This document shows positions 16,318-23,321 of a stretch of 33,585 nt of DNA, in pieces. The notes below the pieces were generated by a model. It saw only the letters and a program-made list of their open reading frames with translations, was not told where the DNA came from and did no database searches. Source of the DNA: JANRKF01 sp033763575 (GTDB taxonomy: Bacteria > Pseudomonadota > Alphaproteobacteria > Rickettsiales > SXRF01); the NCBI GenBank assembly GCA_033763575.1, contig JANRKF010000016.1:1-33585 (forward strand), given 5' to 3'. The first letter of the stretch is position 1. The number at the start of each line of letters is the position of its first letter. The position numbers were made by a program, and so were the translations under genes.

Positions 16318-16794
16318 ATGCGTAAGATTCTGCCCATCCTATTTCTCTTTGCCGCACCCGCTTTCGCCGAAAACCCTTCCGGCTTGCCGGTGCCGCGTTT
16401 CGTGTCGCTGAAAAGTGATGAGACCAATATCCGTACCGGGCCGGGCACGCGCTATCCGATCCAGTGGGTGTTCAGGCGCGCCCATATGCCGGTGGAGGTG
16501 GTCGATGAGTTCGATCTCTGGCGCAAGATCCGCGATCAGGAGGGCACGACCGGCTGGGTGCATCACACCATGCTTTCCGGCAAGCGCTATGCGATGATTG
16601 CCGGCAAGGAGCCGCGGGTCATGCGCATCGATTCCACCGAAACCTCGAAACCCCTGTTCAAGGTCGAGCCGGAGGTGATCGGGGCCTTGTCGGAGTGTGT
16701 GCCGGGCTGGTGCCGCCTGCAGGTGGGTGGGCGTAAGGCATGGATAGAGAAGGATTTTCTCTGGGGCGTCAAGGAATCCGAGCTGTTCGACTGA
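16318..16794 (+). CDS. Periplasmic SH3-like domain protein
   Basis: The 158-residue protein has a cleavable signal peptide (MRKILPILFLFAAPAFA, cleavage after AFA, about residue 17). It then has bacterial SH3-like repeats of the DUF1058 kind: a first unit with S-L-K-S-D-E-T-N-I-R-T-G-P-G-T-R-Y-P-I and W-V-F, then W-R-K-I-R-D-Q-E-G-T-T-G-W-V-H, and a second unit with V-P-G-W-C-R-L-Q-V-G-G-R-K-A-W-I. Such proteins are periplasmic and are thought to bind cell-wall or peptide ligands, but the partner is unknown here. No clear Shine-Dalgarno precedes the ATG. It is followed 6 bases later by the cold-shock gene's promoter. Confidence 0.85.
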   Translation: MRKILPILFLFAAPAFAENPSGLPVPRFVSLKSDETNIRTGPGTRYPIQWVFRRAHMPVEVVDEFDLWRKIRDQEGTTGWVHHTMLSGKRYAMIAGKEPRVMRIDSTETSKPLFKVEPEVIGALSECVPGWCRLQVGGRKAWIEKDFLWGVKESELFD

Positions 16795-16800
16795 GTGTGA

Positions 16801-16828
16801 TTGACAATCGGCGGATTTCTGCTAGATT
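16801..16828 (+). promoter_or_regulatory. Promoter of the cold-shock gene with long leader
   Basis: TTGACA (16801-16806), a 16-base spacer and TAGATT (16823-16828) form a strong housekeeping promoter. Transcription would start near 16835 and give a leader of about 145 bases before the ATG at 16982. The leader ends in AGAAGAGG (16967-16974). Long structured leaders are typical of cspA-type thermoregulated mRNAs; that role is inferred here. Confidence 0.7.
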
Positions 16829-16981
16829 CGTCCTGAGTTCTGAGACTACTTGCGACCAAAGCCTGCCTTGATTTCGACCTGATTTCTAAAGACGGCGTTT
16901 TGACTACAAGAGCACTCACTACGCTCCAGCCTTCACTATTTTGGTGACGGCTGTAACGCCATCTACAGAAGAGGTTTTCAC

Positions 16982-17188
16982 ATGGCTACTGGTACAGTAA
17001 AATGGTTCAATCCAACCAAAGGTTTCGGCTTCATTCAACCTGACAGCGGCGGAAGCGATGTGTTCGTGCACATCAGCGCCGTTCAGAAAGCCGGCCTGCG
17101 CACGCTTAACGACGGCCAGAAACTGAGCTACGAACTTGCTTCGGAAAAAGGCAAGACGTCGGCAGTTAACCTGCAAATCGCCGCTTAA
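16982..17188 (+). CDS. cspA: Cold-shock domain protein (CspA family)
   Basis: The 68-residue protein is a single cold-shock OB fold. It has both nucleic-acid-binding motifs: RNP1 as K-G-F-G-F-I (residues 14-19) and RNP2 as V-F-V-H-I-S (28-33), preceded by G-T-V-K-W-F-N. Members bind single-stranded RNA and act as chaperones that melt mRNA structure, often but not always induced by cold. The gene is a single transcription unit: it has its own promoter, a long leader with an SD eight bases from the ATG, and a strong terminator 24 bases after the stop. Which member of the Csp family this is cannot be fixed from sequence. Confidence 0.96.
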   Translation: MATGTVKWFNPTKGFGFIQPDSGGSDVFVHISAVQKAGLRTLNDGQKLSYELASEKGKTSAVNLQIAA

Positions 17189-17212
17189 TTCGCGATGCGA
17201 TTTACGAATACG

Positions 17213-17242
17213 AAAAGGGCTGCCTCCGGGCGGCCCTTTTTT
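17213..17242 (+). terminator. Rho-independent terminator after the cold-shock gene
   Basis: AAAAGGGCTGCC, loop TCC, GGGCGGCCCTTTT followed by more T residues. It is nearly identical in stem core to the terminator behind the prepilin gene (GGCCGCC-TCC-GGGCGGCC at 20136-20153). Confidence 0.92.
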
Positions 17243-17253
17243 ATTTTGCCTCC

Positions 17254-17275
17254 GTGCGAGTCTGCTGACTCGCAC
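17254..17275. repeat. Perfect 9-bp hairpin
   Basis: GTGCGAGTC, loop TGCT, GACTCGCAC. It immediately precedes repeat D at 17276 and probably belongs to the same element. Confidence 0.8.
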
Positions 17276-17456
17276 ATGAGGCTCGTTCAGGACTGGTTCG
17301 CGCTACTGCGCTCTCATTACCCCATCCGGCGCTGGGCCGGATGGGAGCAGCGGCCTGAGTCAGCCATGAACATGCGTCACTTAAGTAGCGCTACCCAGCG
17401 CAGCGCGATGTCATGTGAATGCAGCAGCATGAACCAGCCTTGAGCCCGCCCCATGG
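17276..17456. repeat. Repeat element D (copy 1) with inverted ends
   Basis: Bases 17276-17320 (ATGAGGCTCGTTCAGGACTG onward) are about 80 percent identical to 21839-21884 behind glnA. The other end, GAACCAGCCTTGAGCC (17431-17446), is an inverted relative of the start, GGCTCGTTCAGGACTGGTTC. Inside is a strong hairpin CCATCCGGC-GCTGG-GCCGGATGG (17322-17344). No gene is visible in the 300 bases between the cold-shock gene and the enoyl-CoA hydratase; this element fills them. Confidence 0.65.
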
Positions 17457-17486
17457 GGCCGCCAGCAGGCGGCACCGGGGGCAAAA

Positions 17487-18272
17487 TCAGCTTCCTGTGA
17501 AGCGCGGTTTGCGTTTTTCATTGAAGGCATTGACGCCTTCATGGCGGTCTTTAGTATCGAGCAGCTGGTTATAATGGCGCAGCTCGGTTTGCAGCGCATG
17601 CGCCAGCGGCTCGTCCGCTCCTTCATCCACCGCATGCTTGATGGCGGCGACGGAAAGCGGCGCGTTGCCGGAAATGGCCAGCGCGGTCGAGACGGCGGCC
17701 TCCATCAGCGACGACGGCGCGTAGATGCGGTTGACCAGTCCGATGTCGTACGCTTCTTCGGCGCCAAATATGTGGCCCAGGAACATCATTTCCTTGGCGC
17801 GGCGGGCGCCGATGGTGCGGGAAAGCGTTTGCGTGCCGCCCATGCCGGGCATGATGCCGAGCCTGGCTTCGGTCAGGCCGAACGTCGCCGTTTTTGACGC
17901 GTAAATAAAATCGCAGGCCATGGCGAGTTCCATGCCGCCGCCGATGGCCGCACCGCCCACCGCCGCGATCACCGGCTTCTTATAATGCATGAGGGCGGCC
18001 ACGGCTTTTTCGAACGCGTGGTGCTGCGCGTTCCATTGCTGGCGGTCCATGCCCTGGCGTTCCTTGAGGTCGGCCCCGGCGCAGAACGCTTTTTTCCCGG
18101 CGCCGGTCAGGATAATCACGCGTATGTTGCTTTGTGTTTCGGCGTAATGTAGCGTGCCGACCAGCTCTTCGGCCATCTGCCGGCTGAGGGCGTTGGCCGC
18201 TTCCGGCCGGTTCAGGGTAACGATGCCGATGGCGCCGTCCACCAGTTCGGTGAGAATGGTCTTGTAAGTCAT
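17487..18272 (-). CDS. Enoyl-CoA hydratase/isomerase family protein
   Basis: The 261-residue protein is a crotonase-fold enzyme. The oxyanion-hole segments are intact: F-C-A-G-A-D-L-K-E (63-71) and A-A-I-G-G-G-M-E-L-A-M-A-C-D. Both hydratase glutamates are present, Glu115 in G-G-M-E-L and Glu135 in L-T-E-A-R-L-G-I, so hydration of an enoyl-CoA is plausible. The overall sequence is close to the AUH/methylglutaconyl-CoA hydratase branch used in leucine breakdown, but no other leucine-catabolism gene is nearby, so the substrate is open. It is divergent from trcR (start codons 96 bases apart) and downstream of nothing on its strand, so it is probably monocistronic. Confidence 0.9.
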   Translation of the reverse strand: MTYKTILTELVDGAIGIVTLNRPEAANALSRQMAEELVGTLHYAETQSNIRVIILTGAGKKAFCAGADLKERQGMDRQQWNAQHHAFEKAVAALMHYKKPVIAAVGGAAIGGGMELAMACDFIYASKTATFGLTEARLGIMPGMGGTQTLSRTIGARRAKEMMFLGHIFGAEEAYDIGLVNRIYAPSSLMEAAVSTALAISGNAPLSVAAIKHAVDEGADEPLAHALQTELRHYNQLLDTKDRHEGVNAFNEKRKPRFTGS

Positions 18273-18368
18273 GGGGTTATTATAGGGGGAACGAAAAACA
18301 CTTGCAACTTGGAATAAAGGCTGTAAAAACCTCGCTTCCCCTTAAATTTTTAAAAAAGGCCGCGACCC

Positions 18369-18914
18369 ATGACCCTACCTCTCATGCCTAAAGCTACCGC
18401 CGTATGGCTGGTTGAAAATACCGCGCTCAGTTTTGAACAGATCGCTGAATTCTGCGGCATGCACCCGCTCGAAGTGCAGGGGATTGCCGATGGCGAGGTG
18501 GCGCAGGGCGTGCGCGGCGTTGATCCGGTGGCGGCCAACCAGCTCGCCGCGGAAGAAATCAAGCGCTGCGAAGCCGATGACGGCGCGCAGCTGCAACTGG
18601 CCAGCACCGCCAAGCAATATATCAACCAGAAAACCAAAGGTGCGCGCTATACGCCGGTGGCGCGGCGCGGCGAGAAGCCGGATGCGATTGCCTGGCTGGT
18701 GAAATACTATCCGACGATGGCGGATGCGCAGATTTCCAAACTGGTCGGCACCACCAAGAATACCATCCAGGCCGTGCGTAATAAAACGCATTGGAATACG
18801 CTGAACATCAAGCCGCGTGATCCCGTGCTGCTGGGGCTCTGCACGCAGACGCACCTCGATGCGGCGATCGCCAAAATCAAGCAGGTGACGCAGGTGGGAG
18901 CGGAAGCGAGCTGA
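18369..18914 (+). CDS. trcR: TrcR/DUF1013 cell-cycle-type regulator
   Basis: The 181-residue protein belongs to DUF1013, a family largely restricted to alphaproteobacteria and named TrcR in Rhodobacter. It begins MTLPLMPKATAVWLVENTAL and contains F-E-Q-I-A-E-F-C-G-M-H, a helix-turn-helix-like start, G-V-D-P-V, a lysine-rich T-P-V-A-R-R-G-E-K-P-D-A-I-A-W-L stretch, and a second HTH-like unit D-A-Q-I-S-K-L-V-G-T-T-K-N-T-I-Q-A-V-R-N. The last is the clearest DNA-binding candidate. It is expected to act as a cytoplasmic transcription factor; targets are not known to me for this lineage. An internal ATG six codons in (MPKAT) is an alternative start. No good SD is visible for either. Confidence 0.88.
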   Translation: MTLPLMPKATAVWLVENTALSFEQIAEFCGMHPLEVQGIADGEVAQGVRGVDPVAANQLAAEEIKRCEADDGAQLQLASTAKQYINQKTKGARYTPVARRGEKPDAIAWLVKYYPTMADAQISKLVGTTKNTIQAVRNKTHWNTLNIKPRDPVLLGLCTQTHLDAAIAKIKQVTQVGAEAS

Positions 18915-19307
18915 TTCCTTTCTTAGCTAATCTGAGCTAGCGCCATTGAGGTGCGCGAGCTAAGCGTGGCGCCAAAGGTAAAAATAAAACCACGCTTTAA
19001 TTTTTACCTGAACGCAATCTACTAATTGTGTCATTATCGCCACAGTGCACAAAATAATGATGGGCTGAACGATGCCCCGCCATCGTAGTTTTCTTGTTCT
19101 ATCCCTTGCTGGGAGCCTGTTATTGCAGGACTGGCGAGGGTGCGGAAATGGCGGGAAGATATTCCGCTAACCATTTATTAGCACTTGATTGTTAGCGTGC
19201 GATGGTCGAAGAATGTTGCGATATTCGTTTGAGTTGTGTAGGTGATTGCATTATGTCAGATGGTGTGGCAACAAATACGAAATAAAATTTTAACAGGAGT
19301 CTTCATT
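18915..19307. other. 393-bp noncoding spacer and leader before the prepilin gene
   Basis: No credible ORF is present. Structures visible are: CTTAGCT/AGCTAAG (18922-18928 and 18958-18964) with GCGCCA/TGGCGC overlapping it; a hairpin GGTAAAAAT/AATTTTTACC (18977-18985 and 18999-19008) that may end trcR transcripts; and an inverted repeat CGCTAAC/GTTAGCG (19165-19171 and 19191-19197). A weak promoter-like TTGAGT-N17-TATGTC lies in 19230-19260. A regulatory leader or small RNA is possible but not shown. Confidence 0.45.
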
Positions 19308-20111
19308 ATGAAACAAGTGCGTAAATTCAACCAGGTGGCCGCGAAGCTGGGCTTCACCCTGATCGAGCTTTCAATTGTGCTCGTGATTATCGGTCTTATC
19401 GTGGGTGGTATTCTCGTCGGGCAGGATCTGATTAAAGCTGCCGAGATCCGCGCAACTGTTTCGCAAATGGAAAAATACGCAACGGCGGTGAATACCTTCC
19501 GCAGCAAATATAACGGCCTTCCGGGCGATCTGTTGAACGCAAGCAACTTCGGTTTTGACGTTGGCACCCCGCTTCGCGACGGTGACGCGCAGATCGAATC
19601 CTCGCCCAACACCGCCGGCACCTTCGGTGGTGAGGCGGCGTGTTTCTGGGATGATTTATCGACCGCCAACCTGATTGCGGAAAGCCTGAACGCCAGTGCG
19701 GCGTGCGGCGCTTCCTGGAGTCCATCGGTTCTCGCGTCGGTGATTCCGATCGCCAAGCTTGGCCGCGGTAACTATCTCGTCATCGGCGGCGTGAGCGGCA
19801 TTAACTACTGGGGTCTGACCGGCGTATCGTCGATTTCTTCGGCGGCTTACACCTTCGATGACTTGCTCACCGGTTCGGAATCTTTCCAGATTGACTCCAA
19901 AATCGATGACGGCGCGCCGACTTCGGGTGCGGTGATCGCGGTGAAAGCGGAAAGCGCCGGCACCAGCCCGGGCCTGCTCTCTACGGCTGATAGTGCAGTT
20001 GCAACGCCTGGCTCTGCCGGTGATTGCGTACTGGGTAACAACACCTACAACTTTGCAATCAGCAGCGGTAACGACCAGGGCTGCCAGTTGCGCCTTCGTT
20101 CGAACTTCTAA
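19308..20111 (+). CDS. Prepilin-like protein with type IV N-methylation motif
   Basis: The ATG at 19308 follows CAGGAG (19294-19299). An 18-residue positively charged leader (MKQVRKFNQVAAKLG) ends in the prepilin peptidase site G-F-T-L-I-E-L-S, with the conserved Glu at +5, followed by the hydrophobic helix I-V-L-V-I-I-G-L-I-V-G-G-I-L. The ectodomain has the pseudopilin-like Y-A-T-A-V-N-T-F-R-S-K-Y-N-G-L-P-G-D segment and three pairs of cysteines spread along it (near A-C-F-W-D, A-A-C-G-A, D-C-V-L-G and G-C-Q-L-R). At 267 residues it is longer than a major pilin. No other pilus or secretion gene is in the window, so it is an orphan locus. It has its own terminator. Confidence 0.9.
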   Translation: MKQVRKFNQVAAKLGFTLIELSIVLVIIGLIVGGILVGQDLIKAAEIRATVSQMEKYATAVNTFRSKYNGLPGDLLNASNFGFDVGTPLRDGDAQIESSPNTAGTFGGEAACFWDDLSTANLIAESLNASAACGASWSPSVLASVIPIAKLGRGNYLVIGGVSGINYWGLTGVSSISSAAYTFDDLLTGSESFQIDSKIDDGAPTSGAVIAVKAESAGTSPGLLSTADSAVATPGSAGDCVLGNNTYNFAISSGNDQGCQLRLRSNF

Positions 20112-20131
20112 TTGTTGAAGTAATGAGAAAG

Positions 20132-20160
20132 AAAAGGCCGCCTCCGGGCGGCCTTTTTTT
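20132..20160 (+). terminator. Rho-independent terminator after the prepilin gene
   Basis: AAAAGGCCGCC, loop TCC, GGGCGGCC and seven T residues, 20 bases after the stop codon. Confidence 0.95.
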
Positions 20161-20231
20161 GATGACCGGATAACCAGTAACCAGATAACCAGAATTTCTT
20201 GGTCATCTGGTTATCCGGTCATCTGGTCATC
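20161..20231. repeat. Palindrome built from short tandem units (ATAACCAG type)
   Basis: The left half is GATGACCGGATAACCAG followed by TAACCAG and ATAACCAG. The right half holds the same units inverted (TGGTCATC, TGGTTATCCGG, TCATC). Outer ends GATGACC and GGTCATC pair perfectly. It starts at the last T of the prepilin terminator. The design matches 4172-4266 and 25351-25425 but the unit is different. Confidence 0.8.
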
Positions 20232-20243
20232 CCATCTCACCCC

Positions 20244-20271
20244 TTTACAAAAGCCTATCGGCTGCTATAAA
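20244..20271 (+). promoter_or_regulatory. Likely promoter of glnA
   Basis: TTTACA (20244-20249), 16 bases, TATAAA (20266-20271). This gives a leader of about 70 bases to the ATG at 20350, which has GAAAGG at 6 bases. No RpoN-type TGGCAC-N5-TTGC site is visible. Confidence 0.5.
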
Positions 20272-20349
20272 ACCCCCTCAATAAAAAAAATCCCTCCGCA
20301 GACGTTTATAAAAATAAGAATATAACCACGGGAGCATGAAAGGCCGCTT

Positions 20350-21765
20350 ATGACAATAAAATCACCCGCCGATGTTTTTAAAATGATCAAAGAAAACGAC
20401 GTGCAGTTCGTCGATTTCCGTTTTACCGACCCCAAAGGCAAATGGCAGCACACCTGCTACATTGCCGACCAGGTGAACGATGCGAGCTTTGAAGACGGCA
20501 TCATGTTCGACGGTTCGTCGATCGCCGGCTGGAAAACCATCAACGAATCCGACATGATCCTGATGCCCGACGCGAAGACGGCCTTCATTGATCCGTTTGC
20601 CGCGCAGCCGACCATGGTGATTTTCTGCGATGTCATTGAACCTGCGACCGGCCAGCCTTATGGCCGCGATCCGCGCTCGGTGGCCAAGCGTGCCGAAGCC
20701 TATCTCGGTTTCACCGGCATCGGCGACACCGCGTATTTCGGTCCCGAACTCGAATATTTCGTATTCGATGATGTGCGCTTTAAAACCGCCGGCAATTACA
20801 GCTTCCACCAATTGGATTCGGAAGAGCTGCCGGTGAATTCCGACCGCGCCTATCAGGCCGGCAACATGGGCCACCGCCCGCCGACCAAAGGCGGCTATTT
20901 TCCGGTGGCGCCCGTGGATTCGCTGGCTGACTTACGCGCCGAAATGCTCTCCACGCTGAAAGTGGTGGGTGTTGAGCCGATCCTGCATCACCACGAAGTA
21001 GCGCCCGCGCAGTGCGAACTCGGCGTCATGTTCTCGACGCTCGTCGGCACCGCCGATAACGTGCAGAAATATAAGTATGTCGTGCATAACGTCGCGCACA
21101 GCTACGGCAAGTCGGCGACCTTCATGCCGAAGCCGATTTCGGGCGATAACGGTTCGGGCATGCACACGCACCAATCCATCTGGAAAGCGGGCAAGCCGCT
21201 GTTCGCCGGTAACGGCTATGCGGATTTGTCGGAGATGTGCCTTTACTATATCGGCGGCATCATCAAGCACGCCAAGGCGATCAATGCCTTCACCAACGCC
21301 AGTACCAACAGCTACAAGCGCCTGATTCCCGGCTTCGAGGCGCCGGTGCTGCTCGCCTATTCGGCGCGCAACCGCTCGGCGTCGATCCGCATTCCGTATG
21401 TGGCTTCGCCCAAGGGCAAGCGTATTGAAGTGCGCTTCCCCGATCCGACGGCGAACCCCTACCTTGCGTTCAGCGCGATGTTGATGGCCGGCCTCGACGG
21501 TATCGAGAATAAAATCCACCCCGGCGATGCGATGGATAAAAACCTCTACGACCTGCCGCCGGAAGAACTGAAAAACGTTCCGACGGTGTGCGGTTCTTTG
21601 CGTGAAGCGCTGGAGAATCTCGATCGTGACCGCGCCTTCCTGAAAAAGGGCGATGTGTTCACCGACGATCTCATCGACAGCTACATCGACCTGAAAATGC
21701 AGGAGGTCTATCGCTGGGAGCACACGCCGACGGCGGGTGAGTTCGAGCTGTATTATTCTGTATAG
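20350..21765 (+). CDS. glnA: Glutamine synthetase, type I
   Basis: The 471-residue enzyme makes glutamine from glutamate, ammonia and ATP and forms cytoplasmic dodecamers. Landmarks in order are V-Q-F-V-D-F-R-F-T-D near the N-terminus, M-F-D-G-S-S-I-A-G-W, F-G-P-E-L-E-Y-F-V-F with the metal glutamates, G-S-G-M-H-T-H-Q-S-I-W, N-R-S-A-S-I-R-I-P and the C-terminal N-L-Y-D-L-P-P-E-E. The last carries the tyrosine that GlnE adenylylates in the GSI-beta form, so control by adenylylation is expected. In many alphaproteobacteria glnB (PII) precedes glnA in an operon; here the gene upstream is the prepilin and no glnB is present within the window. Confidence 0.98.
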   Translation: MTIKSPADVFKMIKENDVQFVDFRFTDPKGKWQHTCYIADQVNDASFEDGIMFDGSSIAGWKTINESDMILMPDAKTAFIDPFAAQPTMVIFCDVIEPATGQPYGRDPRSVAKRAEAYLGFTGIGDTAYFGPELEYFVFDDVRFKTAGNYSFHQLDSEELPVNSDRAYQAGNMGHRPPTKGGYFPVAPVDSLADLRAEMLSTLKVVGVEPILHHHEVAPAQCELGVMFSTLVGTADNVQKYKYVVHNVAHSYGKSATFMPKPISGDNGSGMHTHQSIWKAGKPLFAGNGYADLSEMCLYYIGGIIKHAKAINAFTNASTNSYKRLIPGFEAPVLLAYSARNRSASIRIPYVASPKGKRIEVRFPDPTANPYLAFSAMLMAGLDGIENKIHPGDAMDKNLYDLPPEELKNVPTVCGSLREALENLDRDRAFLKKGDVFTDDLIDSYIDLKMQEVYRWEHTPTAGEFELYYSV

Positions 21766-21838
21766 TGCTTCCGCGATTTCCTGCTGCCCGCGTGCGTTGC
21801 GCGCAACTTTAAAGAATCCGAGCTTCGCTCGGTAGCGC

Positions 21839-21884
21839 ATGAAGCTAGCTCAGGGCTGGTTCGCGCCTCCTGCGCTCTCATCAC
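21839..21884 (+). repeat. Repeat element D (copy 2)
   Basis: It is about 80 percent identical to 17276-17320, sharing CTGGTTCGCGC and TGCGCTCTCAT. As in copy 1, a hairpin precedes it (CCGAG-CTTCG-CTCGG at about 21819-21832). It lies between glnA and its terminator. Confidence 0.65.
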
Positions 21885-21888
21885 AAAA

Positions 21889-21918
21889 GAAAGGGGGGCC
21901 TCGCGCTCCCCTTTTTTT
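21889..21918. terminator. Terminator between convergent glnA and the membrane-protein gene
   Basis: AAAGGGG stem, pairing with CCCCTTT and continuing as a T-run. A purine-rich AAAGAAA on the other side gives a weaker T-run for the minus strand. It overlaps the stop codon of the minus-strand gene (21917-21919). Confidence 0.8.
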
Positions 21919-23197
21919 ATCGGCGGATATTGTCAGGCACTGCAAAATAAATCGGCTGATCCTGCCAGAGCGGGTGGAGGATGATCTTATCCGTCTCGCC
22001 GCGCCGGGCCGCTTCCGCCTGGTCCTTCCACACCGGCCAGTCTTTGGAGTAGCAGCAGGGGCGGGTATAATAGATCGGCACCCATACCAGCAAGGCAGCC
22101 AGCACCAGCGAAGCGCTTGCCGCAAAGCGCATGATTTTCCGGTCGCGGGTGCCGGCGGCGACATTGGCGACCGCCAGCAGCATCAGGATGCTGTTCGGCA
22201 CGTAGCTGTAACGCAGCCCGCCATAGCCATCGAGCGAAGTGAGCAGCGACAGGAAAAGGATGACGAAAAAACCGTAGATGAATGCGGCGCGGTGGAAGGG
22301 CGAAAATATTGTCACGCCGCGCCACAGGGCAACACATACGAACAGGCAGAAGGCGAAGACGAGCGCGGCCATCACCAGCTGGGGGTGGCCGGAGGCGATG
22401 GCGAGCGGGCGCAGTTTATAGAGGAGGGTGCGGAAGCTATCCGGGTCGGCGGTCCAGATAGCGCCGATGGTTTGGTTCAGCGTGCGGATCACGAAGGAAA
22501 ATCCGTCTATCCTAAAGGGCCGGCGCGGCTGGTCGGCGGCGCCGTAATGGGCGAGGATCACCAGCAGCTCGACGGCGCATCCCAGCGCGAGCAGCGCGCA
22601 GGCGAGAAGCTCGGTTTGCTGCTTGCTGCGATAGGCCTTATAAGCGGCCATCGGCAGCAGGAAACAGGCAGGAATAGAAGACACGCCGCACAGCGCGAAC
22701 ATGCCGATGTAAAAAATCCGGCCTGCTCGCGCTCGTGGCGTTTCCATGACCAGCAGCAGGAAGCAGGCAAGCGTCAGGTGCGTATGCGAGGTAATGCTGT
22801 TCAGCCATATTTCATCGGTGTGGGTGACGAAGAGGATGGCGGTTGCGGCCAGCGCCTGCGACCATGCGGCGGGCAGCCATGCGAACCGGCCAAACACGAG
22901 AATGCCGAGCGGCAGCAGCTGCACGACGAGCGCCACCGTCTGTGTCGCATAGGGCGCATATTCAAGCGGCGGGAGGGTGGCAAGCCATGTTGCCATGTTC
23001 ACCACCAGCCCGAAATAGTTCTGGTGGGTTTTGAGCAGCGCGTCGAGCGCAGGATGGTTGAGTGCGTAGGCGAAATAGATGGTCGCCTCCTCGCCCCAGA
23101 AGCGCGGCTCGCTCCATAAGGATGGGAAGCGGGAAAGCACGAGTGCTGCCAGCAGGGCAAATATAACGGCTTTCGATTTGGAAATCGCGGCGATCAT
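21917..23197 (-). CDS. Polytopic membrane protein, GT-C glycosyltransferase-like
   Basis: The 426-residue protein has about 9-11 hydrophobic spans and ends in a short soluble tail. Close to the first span, the sequence R-F-W-G-E-E-A-T-I-Y-F-A-Y-A-L is reminiscent of the first periplasmic loop of GT-C enzymes, where an acidic pair binds the lipid-linked sugar donor. The later G-Y-G-G-L-R-Y-S-Y-V-P loop is also typical of such proteins. I cannot name a family. A sugar or lipid-A-like transfer role would suit its downstream neighbour hldD, which makes an LPS heptose precursor. The stop overlaps the bidirectional terminator. It is separated from hldD by a 124-bp spacer with a palindrome. Confidence 0.6.
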   Translation of the reverse strand: MIAAISKSKAVIFALLAALVLSRFPSLWSEPRFWGEEATIYFAYALNHPALDALLKTHQNYFGLVVNMATWLATLPPLEYAPYATQTVALVVQLLPLGILVFGRFAWLPAAWSQALAATAILFVTHTDEIWLNSITSHTHLTLACFLLLVMETPRARAGRIFYIGMFALCGVSSIPACFLLPMAAYKAYRSKQQTELLACALLALGCAVELLVILAHYGAADQPRRPFRIDGFSFVIRTLNQTIGAIWTADPDSFRTLLYKLRPLAIASGHPQLVMAALVFAFCLFVCVALWRGVTIFSPFHRAAFIYGFFVILFLSLLTSLDGYGGLRYSYVPNSILMLLAVANVAAGTRDRKIMRFAASASLVLAALLVWVPIYYTRPCCYSKDWPVWKDQAEAARRGETDKIILHPLWQDQPIYFAVPDNIRR

Positions 23198-23277
23198 CGG
23201 GCCACATTATTCGATGCCGTGCAATTGTGCCAGCGGCCATCTCGGCCATGTGCGGAGATGGTGCAGCAGCACGCCTG

Positions 23278-23303
23278 TCCTCCGAAGCCTTGGCGTAGGA
23301 GGA
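23278..23303. repeat. Small palindromic repeat (TCCTCCGAAGCC type)
   Basis: TCCTCCGAAGCC-TT-GGCGTAGGAGGA forms a 12-bp stem with two mismatches. A second hairpin, CCATCTC/GAGATGG, lies at 23237-23261. Both sit in the gap between hldD and the membrane-protein gene, so either may process or separate the transcripts. Confidence 0.6.
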
Positions 23304-23321
23304 AGCCAGCCGTAAGCAACT

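Noticed and set aside
18296..18330. Heat-shock (sigma-32) style promoter before trcR
   Set aside because: CTTGCAA is present but the CCCCAT-like -10 at the right spacing is not.
20336..20352. Five-codon upstream ORF (M-K-G-R-L-stop) overlapping the glnA ATG
   Set aside because: The GGGAG before it is only one base from its ATG, too close to work as an SD. The overlap is probably chance.
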